A stretch of DNA of 26,556 bases from JBCBSZ01 sp039185015. GTDB taxonomy: Bacteria; Actinomycetota; Acidimicrobiia; Acidimicrobiales; Poriferisodalaceae. The position numbers were made by a program, and so were the translations under genes. How positions within the stretch are numbered: the stretch's first letter is position 1; each line of letters opens with the position of its first letter. The notes under the pieces were generated by a model, which made no database searches, was not told the DNA's origin, and saw only the letters and a program-made list of their open reading frames with translations. This document shows positions 9,469-17,316 of the stretch, in pieces. The stretch spans positions 1 to 26,556 of the forward strand of contig JBCDAU010000056.1 of NCBI GenBank assembly GCA_039185015.1. The letters run 5' to 3'.

Positions 9469-10028
9469 CCGCCACCTCGGATGCGACCCAGCTGGTCGCG
9501 ACCGTCGGCGCCAACGTCCGTCGGCTGCGGGCCCGCGCCGGCTGGTCGCTCGGCGAGCTCGCCCGGCGATCCGACGTCGGCAAGTCGACGCTGTCCCAAC
9601 TCGAGTCGGGTCAGGGCAACCCCGGGGTCGAGACGCTGGTCTCGATCTCGGTGGCGCTCGGCATCCCGTTCGGAGAGCTCGTGATGGAACCGCGGCCCGA
9701 GATCGACGTGCTCGGCGCCGGCGACGGACCGGTCATCCAGTCCGAGGACGGCCGGTTCCGTGCCCGGCTGCTCCAGGCGACCGGCCGACGCGGTGTCGTC
9801 GAGCTCTATGAGTACGAGCTCGCCGCCGGAGGCACGTACGAGGCCGAGCCCCATCCGGCCGGTGTGGTCGAGACCGTCGTGTGCCTCGAGGGCCGTCTGC
9901 GCTGCGGGCCGGCGCCCGGTGTCGAGCTCCGGCCCGGTGACCGAGCCAGCTTCCCGGCCGACCAACCGCACTCGTACGAGGCGCTCGGTGGCGATGCCCG
10001 CCTGATCGGTCTGCTCGACTACGCCTGA
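9447..10028 (+). CDS. XRE-family regulator with C-terminal cupin sensor domain
   Basis: The protein is 193 aa. The helix-turn-helix occupies about residues 12-70 (NVRRLRARAGWSLGELARRSDVGKSTLSQLESGQGNPGVETLVSIS in outline) and the cupin about 110-190, with GVVETVVCLEGRL and LRPGDRASFPADQPHSYEA. Proteins of this build usually bind a small ligand in the cupin and repress or activate a neighbouring gene. The divergent azlCD pair is the obvious target, so the ligand may be an amino acid; this is inference from position. No Shine-Dalgarno is present; TAGTGT eight bases upstream suggests a leaderless message. Confidence 0.9.
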   Translation: MNDPVDATATSDATQLVATVGANVRRLRARAGWSLGELARRSDVGKSTLSQLESGQGNPGVETLVSISVALGIPFGELVMEPRPEIDVLGAGDGPVIQSEDGRFRARLLQATGRRGVVELYEYELAAGGTYEAEPHPAGVVETVVCLEGRLRCGPAPGVELRPGDRASFPADQPHSYEALGGDARLIGLLDYA

Positions 10029-10038
10029 CGGCGATCGG

Positions 10039-10941
10039 TCAGCGCAGCCGTTCGGCGATCAACCGGATGTGGTCGGGCCCGATCTCGCAACAGCCGCCGA
10101 GGATCGTGACCCCGGCGTCGTGCCAACGTCGGGCCCAGGCGAGATGGCGCTCGGGGTCGAGATCGGGACGGCTGTCGAGATCGGCGACGGTGGAGCTGCT
10201 CGTGTACTCGGCGTCGATCGCCCCGAAGCCGTTGGCGTACGCGCCCGCCGGAACGCCGAGCTCGCCGGCCAGCGACACCAGCTCGGCGAGCGCGGCGTCG
10301 ATCGACTCGGGGAGCGCGCAGTTCACGAGGATCGCGGCCGGCTCGACGCCGGCGCCGGTGACGGCCTCGACTGCCTCCGTCAGGGTCTCGCCGCTGCGTA
10401 GCCGGCCCGATGCGTCGTCGGAGAGGGTCCACGCGACCCAGACCGGCAGGCCGGTCTCTGCGGCGCCGACCGCGGCGGCGGCGCCTTCCCGCACCGATGC
10501 CATGGTCTCGGCGAGGATCAGGTCGACTCCGGGCGCCTGGAGGGCGGCGGTCTCGGTGAACCCCGGGATCAGCTCCTCGAACGACGGCGCCAGGTCGGGC
10601 TGGTACGCCCACTCGTACGGGGCGAGGCACCCGGCGATCAGCGCGTCGTCCTCCCGGCCCGCCTCTCGTCGCGCTCGCTGCGCGAGGTCGATGGCGAGCC
10701 GCTGGAGCCGCTCGTAGTCGGCGCCCCGACCTCTCGGCTCGAGCCGGCAGCGGGTCGCCGAGAACGCGTTGAGGGTGATGATCTCGGCACCCGCGTCGAG
10801 ATAGGCCCGATGGACGTCGACGACGACGTCGGGCTCGGCTTCCATGACGGCCGCCGACCAGAGCTGGGTCGGAGGCGCATCGGTGCGGGCCAGGAGCTCC
10901 TGGCCCATCCCGCCGTCGAGGACGATCAGCTCGTTGCTCAC
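10039..10941 (-). CDS. Homocysteine S-methyltransferase-family protein
   Basis: The protein is 300 aa from GTG. The family transfers a methyl group from S-methylmethionine, SAM or another donor to homocysteine, using a zinc bound by three Cys. All three are here: Cys208 in LVNCALPES and Cys284-Cys285 in GGCCEIGPDHI. The N-terminal LDGGMGQELL is also typical. Length matches the MmuM type and the cobalamin and folate modules of MetH are absent. TAGCGT six bases before GTG 10941 suggests its own leaderless promoter just after the aldo/keto reductase stop, though it could also be read from that operon. Confidence 0.88.
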   Translation of the reverse strand: MSNELIVLDGGMGQELLARTDAPPTQLWSAAVMEAEPDVVVDVHRAYLDAGAEIITLNAFSATRCRLEPRGRGADYERLQRLAIDLAQRARREAGREDDALIAGCLAPYEWAYQPDLAPSFEELIPGFTETAALQAPGVDLILAETMASVREGAAAAVGAAETGLPVWVAWTLSDDASGRLRSGETLTEAVEAVTGAGVEPAAILVNCALPESIDAALAELVSLAGELGVPAGAYANGFGAIDAEYTSSSTVADLDSRPDLDPERHLAWARRWHDAGVTILGGCCEIGPDHIRLIAERLR

Positions 10942-10947
10942 CAGGCG

Positions 10948-10953
10948 ACGCTA
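10948..10953 (-). promoter_or_regulatory. -10-like hexamer for the homocysteine methyltransferase gene
   Basis: Read on the minus strand, TAGCGT ends six bases before GTG 10941, with no Shine-Dalgarno between. Confidence 0.35.
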
Positions 10954-10960
10954 CCGGCGC

Positions 10961-11860
10961 TCATCGCCAGGCTCGCTCGCTTCGCTCGCGCCAGTAGCGC
11001 TCGGGGTCGAGCGGGACGGCCTCCGCCGGCACGGCGCTCGGAGCCCGGGCGTTGGACTCCAGGTGAGCCACGGTGGCCGCACCGCTCAGCGCGACGTCGG
11101 TGAACGGCTGCCGGAGCGCGGCGCTCAACGCGGCGGCGTCGTCGCTCCCCTCCTCGAGGAGGCGGCCGTTGGCCATCGCCTCCTTCACGATCACCGCCAC
11201 CCCCGCATCGGCCGCACGCTGGAGCGCTGGAGCGGCCGAGGGCTCCAGCAGGTTCCACGTGACCTGCACGGCGTCGAGGGGAAGCGGCGAGGCGAGCGCG
11301 GCGTCGATGACCTCACCCTGGCGAGGACCGCTGGTCGAGATGCCGATGGCGACGCCCGAGTCCCGGAGGGCGCCGAGCGCATCGATCAGCGGCACGTCGT
11401 CGAGCACCGGGGAGTCGGGCGTCACGGAGTGCACCTGGTAGACGTCGAGCCGGTCGCCGAGCAGCTCGCGGGTCTCGGCCAGCTGTCGCCTGAACGCGAG
11501 GACACCGTGGTCCTTCACCTCGTGGACCTCGGCGTCGAGGCGCCAGTCACCGACGTAGCGATACCCCCACTTCGAGGCGACGACGACGTCGGGGTGCCCA
11601 CGGTCGTCGAGCCAGCCGGCGAGGAAGCGCTCGCCGAAACCGTAGGAACGGGCGGTGTCGAAGTACCGGACGCCGAGATCGTGCGCTCGGTCGAACACGT
11701 CGTGGGCGTTGCGCTCGAGTCCATCGACCGACCGGTCCTGGCCGAGGTCCACGTCATGGCCGGTGGTGATGTACGCGGGTCGGCCGAGCGCGGCCGTCCC
11801 GAGCCCGAGCACCGGTGGTCCGAGGGTGCGGAGTCGTTCGGCGAAGGCGGGCTCGCCCAC
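10961..11860 (-). CDS. Aldo/keto reductase
   Basis: The protein is 299 aa from GTG. It is an NAD(P)H-dependent reductase with the TIM-barrel catalytic set Asp68 and Tyr73 in FDTARSYG, Lys97 in ASKWG and His144 in YQVHS. It resembles the L-fucose/D-threo-aldose dehydrogenase-type branch (GTAALGRPAYI near the N-terminus), but the substrate is not clear. It begins three bases after the P450 stop, so the two are co-translated and may act on one substrate in series. Confidence 0.88.
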   Translation of the reverse strand: MGEPAFAERLRTLGPPVLGLGTAALGRPAYITTGHDVDLGQDRSVDGLERNAHDVFDRAHDLGVRYFDTARSYGFGERFLAGWLDDRGHPDVVVASKWGYRYVGDWRLDAEVHEVKDHGVLAFRRQLAETRELLGDRLDVYQVHSVTPDSPVLDDVPLIDALGALRDSGVAIGISTSGPRQGEVIDAALASPLPLDAVQVTWNLLEPSAAPALQRAADAGVAVIVKEAMANGRLLEEGSDDAAALSAALRQPFTDVALSGAATVAHLESNARAPSAVPAEAVPLDPERYWRERSERAWR

Positions 11861-11863
11861 CGG

Positions 11864-13072
11864 TCAGTGCCCTGGCGTGAACCGGATCGGGAGCTCGGCG
11901 GGCCCCCAGATGCCGGTGCCGTCCGGCTTCCAGACGATCTCGCCATCGAGCTCCAGGTCGGGCATGCGACGAGCGAGGATGGTCAACGCCTCCTGGAGCT
12001 CGGCCCGAGCCAGCGAGGCGCCGAGGCAGAAGTGGATGCCGCTGCCGAACGTGAGCTGCGCCTTCCCACGCTCGGCCGTGATGTCGAAGGTCTCCGCCTC
12101 GTCGAACACCCCGGGATCGTGGTTGGCGGAGGTGAAGCTCGGGAACACCAGCGTCCCGGCCGGGAAGGCGATGTCGCGGTACTCCACGTCCTCGGCGGCG
12201 AATCGCCCGGTGCCCCGGACCGCGCCGAGGTGGCGCATCGTCTCCTCGACCGCTCGTGGGGCGAGCTCGGGCCGCTCACGGAGCAGCTCCCACTGCCCGG
12301 GGTAGCGGGCGAACAGGGCGATCGCACAGGCCAGCTGGTTCCGAGTGGTGTCGGTGCCCGCGAGGATCAGCGCCTCGACGAGCGAGAGCAGCTCGGACGT
12401 CGAGAGCCGGTCGCCCTCCTCCTCGGCGCGGATCAGGTCGGTGAGGAGGTCGTCCCGCGGCTCGGCTCGGCGCTCCTCGATCAACGCGGTGACGTACTCG
12501 TCGATCTCGATCCGGGCGGCCACGATCTCGTCGACGTGGTCCTTGGCGTCGTCGTCGAAGAAGCGGAAGATCGAGGTCGCCAGGCGGCTGAAGGTCTGCC
12601 AGTCCTCCCGGGGAGCGCCGACCATCGCGCAGATGATCGGGATGGGGTAGGGCTCGCAGATGTCGGCCACGAACTCGCACCGCCCGGCCTCGGCCACCGG
12701 GTCGACGAGCTCGTTCACGACGTCGCGCATCAGGGGACGCATGCCCTCGGCCTGCTTCGGCGTGAACGCCGGCCCGACCAGCTTGCGGATGCGGAGGTGC
12801 TCGGCCCCCTCCGTCGACAGGATCGACGGCCGTTGACGCTCGACCATGCGGGGGTCGTCGATGCCGCGGGTGCGGTTGAGCACGGCGAGCGCCGAGTGCC
12901 AACGAGCGTCGCGCAGGATCTTGACGCAATCCTCGTAGCGGGTGAGCACGTACCCCATCGGTGCCTTGGCGAGCCAGTGGGTCGCCCGGGCGGCGTCAGC
13001 CTGCTCGCGGCGCTCCCCACGATCGGCGCCGTCGATGACGGGCAGCTCCAGCTCGGTCACCGGTGTCACCAT
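11864..13072 (-). CDS. Cytochrome P450
   Basis: The protein is 402 aa, soluble and of bacterial class I length. It shows the I-helix oxygen-binding motif AGTDTT (238-243), the ExxR pair Glu277/Arg280, and the haem loop FGSGIHFCLG with Cys349 as the iron ligand. All key residues are intact. It needs a ferredoxin and reductase encoded elsewhere. The ATG at 13072 has GGGGAGA nine bases upstream. It is the first gene of a P450-aldo/keto reductase pair, with the homocysteine methyltransferase gene downstream. The EHLRIRKLVGPAFTPKQAE segment is typical of actinobacterial P450s; the substrate is unknown. Confidence 0.93.
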   Translation of the reverse strand: MVTPVTELELPVIDGADRGERREQADAARATHWLAKAPMGYVLTRYEDCVKILRDARWHSALAVLNRTRGIDDPRMVERQRPSILSTEGAEHLRIRKLVGPAFTPKQAEGMRPLMRDVVNELVDPVAEAGRCEFVADICEPYPIPIICAMVGAPREDWQTFSRLATSIFRFFDDDAKDHVDEIVAARIEIDEYVTALIEERRAEPRDDLLTDLIRAEEEGDRLSTSELLSLVEALILAGTDTTRNQLACAIALFARYPGQWELLRERPELAPRAVEETMRHLGAVRGTGRFAAEDVEYRDIAFPAGTLVFPSFTSANHDPGVFDEAETFDITAERGKAQLTFGSGIHFCLGASLARAELQEALTILARRMPDLELDGEIVWKPDGTGIWGPAELPIRFTPGH

Positions 13073-13133
13073 GTGATCTCCCCTCGGTCTCAGTGTCGCG
13101 GGCCCGGCGATCGTCGACCAAGGGGCCGACCGG

Positions 13134-13622
13134 TCACCGTCCGGCGAGGTCGAAGTACCTGGCGAGGTTGCCGACGACGTCGTCGAACCGGTTGCGGTCG
13201 AGGATCGCGCCCTCGCGACGCACCTCGTCGGGGTCGATGCGGAGCAGCCGGTCCACCTTGGCGTAGCTGGGCCGCCGCTTGGAGTCCCACGCCCCGGTAC
13301 CCACCGGCACGAGGCTCCGGTGGCGCTTCTTCCTCGATGTCAGCTGGACGCCGGCGAGGTCGTCGCCGGTACGGCCGATGATGACCACCGGTCGGTCCTT
13401 GCCCCGGCTCGGGTCGTCCTCATAGGGAACCCAGGTCCACACGACCTCGCCGGGGTCGGGATCACCGTCCAGCTCGGGGGAGTACTCGACCCGGGTGCCC
13501 CGGTCGACCGGAGCGGTCCGCTCGGTCGGGCGCGACCGGCTTCGGGCCGAGCCTCGCTCGAACTCGTTGGCGATCGAACGGACCCGCTTGACGACGTCGA
13601 ACAGCGTGTTGATGCGGCTCAT
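13134..13622 (-). CDS. PemK/MazF-family protein without adjacent antitoxin
   Basis: The protein is 162 aa. The C-terminal half matches the PemK/MazF fold (GEVVWTWVPYEDDPSRGKDRPVVIIGR, VQLTSRKKR, then SYAKVDRLLRI). MazF proteins cleave RNA, but many single, longer actinobacterial copies with an N-terminal extension like this one (residues 1-50, basic) have no known toxin role. No antitoxin-like ORF of 60-100 aa is next to it: the P450 lies downstream and a hydrolase is divergent upstream. TACGCT lies nine bases before the ATG at 13622. Confidence 0.8.
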   Translation of the reverse strand: MSRINTLFDVVKRVRSIANEFERGSARSRSRPTERTAPVDRGTRVEYSPELDGDPDPGEVVWTWVPYEDDPSRGKDRPVVIIGRTGDDLAGVQLTSRKKRHRSLVPVGTGAWDSKRRPSYAKVDRLLRIDPDEVRREGAILDRNRFDDVVGNLARYFDLAGR

Positions 13623-13659
13623 CGGTCGGGCAGCGTACGCGGGGCGACCCGTGCCCCGT

Positions 13660-13681
13660 CGTGCTTGCAGGAGCAAGCACG
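13660..13681. promoter_or_regulatory. 22-bp perfect inverted repeat, likely operator
   Basis: The arms CGTGCTTGC and GCAAGCACG (nine bases each) flank AGGA. It lies in the 118-base gap between divergent pemK and alpha/beta hydrolase genes. It overlaps a possible -35 (TTGCAG at 13665) for a TAGTCT hexamer at 13686, so a bound protein would block the hydrolase promoter. The size fits a TetR-type dimer site. A hairpin in RNA is the alternative. Confidence 0.6.
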
Positions 13682-13731
13682 TCGATAGTCTGTCGCGAGC
13701 GCTTCCGGACCGCCCGGAGGCACGCCCCCTC

Positions 13732-13736
13732 GGAGG
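13732..13736 (+). promoter_or_regulatory. Ribosome binding site deciding the hydrolase start
   Basis: GGAGG lies four bases before GTG 13741. It selects this start over in-frame codons further upstream that would run across the inverted repeat. Confidence 0.55.
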
Positions 13737-13740
13737 ACTC

Positions 13741-14691
13741 GTGTCACGCCGAGCCCACCCCGCCCACGACCGCTTCGTCGACCTGCCCGATCGCGGCCGC
13801 ACGTGGATCGTCGACCGTCCCGGGCCCCGCCGTGCCCCGACCGTGCTGTTGCTCCACGGTTGGCGGGCCTCGGCGACCGCCAATTGGCAGCCCTGCTTCG
13901 ACGTGCTGTCCGAGCACGCCCGGGTGGTCGCGCTCGACCACCGCGGCCACGGCCAGGGCATCCGCAGCGACGAGCGGTTCCGACTCGAGGACTGCGCCGA
14001 CGACGCTGCGGCCGTCCTGGACGAGCTCCACGTCCGGCGGGCGATCGTGGTCGGCTACTCGATGGGCGGGCCGATCGGCCAGCTGCTCTGGCAGCGCCAT
14101 CCCGAACGGGTCCGCGGGCTCGTCTTCTGCGCGACCGCGGCCGACTTCCGCATGGTCAACGAGTTCGTGGCGGCCGTGGCGCTCGACCTCGAGGACGCCT
14201 TCAACACCGTGCCCCGACCCGTCCGGATGATGGCGATGAAGGCGGTCGCCGGTCGCATCGCCGCCGACGAGGCCCATCGGGACCTGCTCGTCGACGGACT
14301 CGCCCGGTACGACGAGCGAGCCGTCGTCCAGGCGGGCGGCGCCATCGGTCGCTACTCCGCCACCGACTGGATCGGCGCCGTCGACGTGCCGACCGAGGTC
14401 GTGGTGACGGAGCAGGACGGCGTCGTGGCCCCCGAACGGCAGTGGGACCTCGCCGAGCTGATCCCGACCGCCGAGACCTCGACGATCGATGCTGGACACC
14501 TGTCGTGCAGCGCCCAGCCAGGGCTGTTCGCCGCCGCGATCGACGACGCCGTGCAGCGGGTGGCGCACCGGAGCAGACGCCCGTGGTGGAGGAGGATCGG
14601 GAGCCCGGCTACCAGTCGTCGGCGGCGAGTGGGGCGAGCCGGTCGAAGAAGCCGGCCGGGGGGCGGGAGGGGCGACCGTTTCGGTCGGTGA
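13741..14691 (+). CDS. Alpha/beta hydrolase
   Basis: The protein is 316 aa. The oxyanion motif LLLHGW precedes the nucleophile elbow GYSMGG with Ser107; Asp226 (TEQDGVV) and His253 (DAGHLSC) complete the triad. This is the broad esterase/lactonase/epoxide-hydrolase fold and the substrate is unknown. The start at GTG 13741 is set by GGAGG four bases upstream. The last 40 or so residues are Arg/Gly-rich and lie beyond the normal end of the fold; the final 83 bases overlap the convergent thioesterase gene. The natural C-terminus of the fold is near residue 280. A palindrome at 13660-13681 suggests regulation by a dimeric repressor. Confidence 0.88.
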   Translation: MSRRAHPAHDRFVDLPDRGRTWIVDRPGPRRAPTVLLLHGWRASATANWQPCFDVLSEHARVVALDHRGHGQGIRSDERFRLEDCADDAAAVLDELHVRRAIVVGYSMGGPIGQLLWQRHPERVRGLVFCATAADFRMVNEFVAAVALDLEDAFNTVPRPVRMMAMKAVAGRIAADEAHRDLLVDGLARYDERAVVQAGGAIGRYSATDWIGAVDVPTEVVVTEQDGVVAPERQWDLAELIPTAETSTIDAGHLSCSAQPGLFAAAIDDAVQRVAHRSRRPWWRRIGSPATSRRRRVGRAGRRSRPGGGRGDRFGR

Positions 14692-15016
14692 TCCCGCCCT
14701 TGAGCTCACCGTCGACGCAGACGGCGCCGTCGACCGTCACCCGCTGGGCCCAGATCGCCGACGCACGCCCGGTCGACGCGACCCGGCTCTCGACCACGAC
14801 GTGGTCGGCGGCCTCGACCGGCCGCCGGTAGCGGAGCCGGACGTCGGTGATCACGATCTGGAAGCCCTCCTCGGCCAGGACGTGGAGCCCGAGACCAGCG
14901 TCCTCCAATGCCCGCACCCGGGCCTCCTCGAACCACGCCAGGTAGACGGCGTGGTTGACGTGCCCGTACGGGTCCATCTCCGCGAAGCGCGGTCGCAGCG
15001 AGAGCCGATGCGTCAT
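14609..15016 (-). CDS. Acyl-CoA thioesterase, hotdog fold (4HBT/YbgC-like)
   Basis: The protein is 135 aa. The signature FAEMDPYGHVNHAVYLAWFEEAR contains the catalytic-site Asp15 and the HVNH turn, as in 4-hydroxybenzoyl-CoA thioesterase relatives. It hydrolyses acyl-CoA thioesters in the cytosol; chain specificity is unknown. Length is normal. TACGAT eight bases before the ATG suggests a leaderless message. The 3' end overlaps the convergent hydrolase by 83 bases, and the C-terminal residues (FFDRLAPLAADDW) look natural. Confidence 0.88.
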   Translation of the reverse strand: MTHRLSLRPRFAEMDPYGHVNHAVYLAWFEEARVRALEDAGLGLHVLAEEGFQIVITDVRLRYRRPVEAADHVVVESRVASTGRASAIWAQRVTVDGAVCVDGELKGGITDRNGRPSRPPAGFFDRLAPLAADDW

Positions 15017-15024
15017 GGCGGCGG

Positions 15025-15030
15025 ATCGTA
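15025..15030 (-). promoter_or_regulatory. -10-like hexamer for the thioesterase gene
   Basis: On the minus strand TACGAT ends eight bases before ATG 15016, in the 45-base gap after the MDMPI-family gene. Confidence 0.35.
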
Positions 15031-15061
15031 GGTGCTGGCCCGACCCCGGAGCCCGGTGGGC

Positions 15062-15838
15062 TCAGTCCACGCCCAGGGCGATGACGGCGGCGAACGCCGC
15101 GGTGTCGCCGGTCAGCTCGATGTCGCCGACCGGCGGACGGGACCACATCCAGCAGTCGAGGTCGGCTGCCGCGCCGGCGACGGAGAACTCCACCGCCCCG
15201 TCGGCGACGAGGAAGATCCCTCGCTCGTCGTGGTGCTCGTTGCCGCGTTCGGGGTTCGTCCCCGACCAGCGTCCGATCTGCACGGGCCATGCCGCACCGG
15301 TGTCGGTCGTCGCCACGAGGCCTCGCGCCCCGTCGATCACGATCTCGGAGGCCCAGCCGGGTGCCCCGCCGAAGATCCAGTCGAGCGCCTCGATCACGCC
15401 GTCGGTGGCGAGGTCGGGGTCGAAGGCCGTGCGGTCACCGGCCGTCAGCTCGGCGTCGAGTCGATGGATCAGCGCCTCGTGGGCCTGGCGGCGGCGAACG
15501 AACCCGACGGTCTGGTCGTCGTCCTTCCAGGTCCACACCTTGACGGTGTCCTCGGTCTCGGCGAGCGCCTCGATGAGGCGGGACGAGGTCTCGGCGAAGC
15601 GATCGGCGAGCACGGCGTCGTCACCGGGCCGTTGTGGGTGCTCGTAGGAGCTGAGGTCGGTCAGCCGGGCACCGACGACCGTTCCCCAGAAGTGCTGCAC
15701 CTCCGTGAGGTGCCACAGGAGGTCGGCGGCCAGCCACCCGTCGCAGGTGGGGACCGGAGCGGTGAGGTCGACGGCGCCGAGGACGGCACCGAAGCGAGCC
15801 GAGTCGGCTCGGAGGTGGGCGTCGAGGTCGAGGGGCAC
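15062..15838 (-). CDS. Maleylpyruvate isomerase-family (mycothiol-dependent, DinB-like) protein
   Basis: The protein is 258 aa. The N-terminal four-helix DinB-like domain carries the metal triad His43 (LLWHLTEVQ), Glu121 and His125 (AHEALIHRLDAE). The C-terminal part matches the extension of actinobacterial MDMPI-family proteins. The best-known member isomerises maleylpyruvate with mycothiol as cofactor; most members have unknown substrates, and no gentisate pathway genes are nearby. TACCGT seven bases before GTG 15838 suggests a leaderless message. An actinobacterial host is supported by this family. Confidence 0.83.
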   Translation of the reverse strand: MPLDLDAHLRADSARFGAVLGAVDLTAPVPTCDGWLAADLLWHLTEVQHFWGTVVGARLTDLSSYEHPQRPGDDAVLADRFAETSSRLIEALAETEDTVKVWTWKDDDQTVGFVRRRQAHEALIHRLDAELTAGDRTAFDPDLATDGVIEALDWIFGGAPGWASEIVIDGARGLVATTDTGAAWPVQIGRWSGTNPERGNEHHDERGIFLVADGAVEFSVAGAAADLDCWMWSRPPVGDIELTGDTAAFAAVIALGVD

Positions 15839-15845
15839 GTCGGGA

Positions 15846-15851
15846 ACGGTA
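15846..15851 (-). promoter_or_regulatory. -10-like hexamer for the MDMPI-family gene
   Basis: On the minus strand TACCGT ends seven bases before GTG 15838, in the 51-base gap after the M20 peptidase stop. Confidence 0.35.
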
Positions 15852-15889
15852 GAACCCCGAGTCGATGCGACGGCAGTGACTTTCGCCCC

Positions 15890-17248
15890 TCAGCCGAGGA
15901 GGTCGAGGATCACGCGCTCCCAGAGCTCGGTGGTGAGTCGCAGGCTCTCGATGTCGACCCGCTCGTCGTTGCCGTGGAACCGCGACCCGAACTCGCCGGC
16001 GTCGATGATCGGCGACATCAGCGCTGCGCCGTAGGAGACGGCACCGAGCTCCCGGAAGACGCGTGCGTCCGTGAAGCCGACCGTGAACTGCGGGTTGAGT
16101 CGCGCGTCGGGGAACGGCTCGGCGACGGCACGAGCGAGGGCGTCCCACAGCGGCGTGTCGAGGCGGCTCATCGACGCCGGGTCGTCCATCAGCACCTCGA
16201 TCTCGACCTGCTCGAAGAGCTCGTCGCCGAGCGCGGCGCGCAGGTGGGCGGTGACCTCGTCGGTCTGTTCGCCGGGGAGGGTTCGGATGTCGACGTCGAG
16301 CACGATCTCGTCCGGGATCGTGTTGGTCTTCGGCTGGCCGGTGGTGGCGACGTTCGGCGACAGGGTGGTGTGGGTGCAGGCGTGGAGGAAGCCGCCTGGA
16401 CCGGGGTGTGGCAGGTCGGCGAGGAACTCGTCGATCGCGGTCTCGTCGAGCAGGATCGCCTTCACCTCGTCGGACAGGTCGAGCGCGTCGACCTGTCCCC
16501 GCCAGAGCTCGTGGAAACGAGGAGTCGGTCGGTACCCCTCGATGGCGGTGACGACCTTGGCCGCCTTCACGAGAGCGTTGTTCGAGCCGAAGGGCATCGA
16601 GCCGTGTCCGGGCGTGCCACGGATCCGCAGCCGGCGCCAGGCCACTCCCTTCTCGGCGACGCTGACCGATACCGACCGGTTGCCCTCGCCGCCGCTGTGC
16701 AACCCACCGTTCTCGGTGAGCAGGTAGTCGCATCGGATCGCGTCGGGGTGGTGGTCGGCGATCCAGCGGGCGCCGCGGGTGCTGCCCGCCTCCTCGTCGG
16801 CGACGGCGAAGTAGAGCAGGTCGCCGCGGGGACGAACGTCGCTCCGTGCGAGCTTCCGGAAGACCACCGCCATCGAGGAGGTGAGGTTGAGCATGTCGAC
16901 CGCGCCGCGGCCCCAGACCTCGTCGTGGCCCTCCGGGGAGCGGATGATGTCGGCGGCGAAGGGGTCCTCGCGCCAGCCGGCCTCGTTCACCGGGACGACA
17001 TCGGTGTGGCCCATGAGGCACAGCGAGGGCGCCGTCGGGTCGGTGCCGGGTAGCCGGGCGACGAAGGAAGCGCGGCCGTCGACCGGCTCCCACCGCTCGA
17101 TGTCGACGCCGGGCCCCTCCACGTACGTCTGGAGGACGTCGGCGTTGCGGGTCTCGCCGCCCGAGTCGCGGGTGCCGTCGTTCACGCATCGGTTGCGGAT
17201 CAGGGTCTGGAGGAGCTCGACGGTGTCGCCGGTCAGGTCGGTGGCCAC
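15890..17248 (-). CDS. M20/M25/M40-family metallo-hydrolase (carboxypeptidase/deacylase type)
   Basis: The protein is 452 aa from GTG 17248. A TTG at 17275 would add nine residues but is less likely. The di-zinc site is visible: GHTDVVP (His81), GRGAVDM (Asp118) and the general base in ADEEAGS (Glu152/Glu153), with the last ligand His in SRFHGND near the C-terminus. A dimerisation domain with TPGHGSMPFGSNNA lies between. Members remove acyl groups or terminal amino acids from peptides and amidated compounds. The substrate is unknown. It is divergent from the CoA transferase with an 81-base gap. Confidence 0.9.
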   Translation of the reverse strand: MATDLTGDTVELLQTLIRNRCVNDGTRDSGGETRNADVLQTYVEGPGVDIERWEPVDGRASFVARLPGTDPTAPSLCLMGHTDVVPVNEAGWREDPFAADIIRSPEGHDEVWGRGAVDMLNLTSSMAVVFRKLARSDVRPRGDLLYFAVADEEAGSTRGARWIADHHPDAIRCDYLLTENGGLHSGGEGNRSVSVSVAEKGVAWRRLRIRGTPGHGSMPFGSNNALVKAAKVVTAIEGYRPTPRFHELWRGQVDALDLSDEVKAILLDETAIDEFLADLPHPGPGGFLHACTHTTLSPNVATTGQPKTNTIPDEIVLDVDIRTLPGEQTDEVTAHLRAALGDELFEQVEIEVLMDDPASMSRLDTPLWDALARAVAEPFPDARLNPQFTVGFTDARVFRELGAVSYGAALMSPIIDAGEFGSRFHGNDERVDIESLRLTTELWERVILDLLG

Positions 17249-17294
17249 GAGGGGCAGCCTCTCACGGGGGGACAACGGGGTCGTCGCCGGTCCC

Positions 17295-17300
17295 TACGAT
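17295..17300 (+). promoter_or_regulatory. -10-like hexamer for the CoA transferase
   Basis: TACGAT lies 29 bases before GTG 17330, leaving room for a short leader with a Shine-Dalgarno. The -35 is not clear. Confidence 0.25.
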
Positions 17301-17316
17301 GGTCCGACGGTCGACG

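Noticed and set aside
10844..13381. Plus-strand 845-codon open frame
   Set aside because: It lies antisense to the P450, aldo/keto reductase and PemK genes, which have full catalytic motifs. Its product is a Val/Arg/Gly/Asp-rich shadow typical of high-GC antisense frames.
15032..17053. Plus-strand 673-codon open frame
   Set aside because: It is a shadow of the MDMPI-family and M20 genes, both of which show intact metal sites on the minus strand.
17249..17275. TTG 17275 as start of the M20 peptidase
   Set aside because: It would add nine residues ahead of the natural family start; GTG 17248 with AGAGG upstream is more likely.
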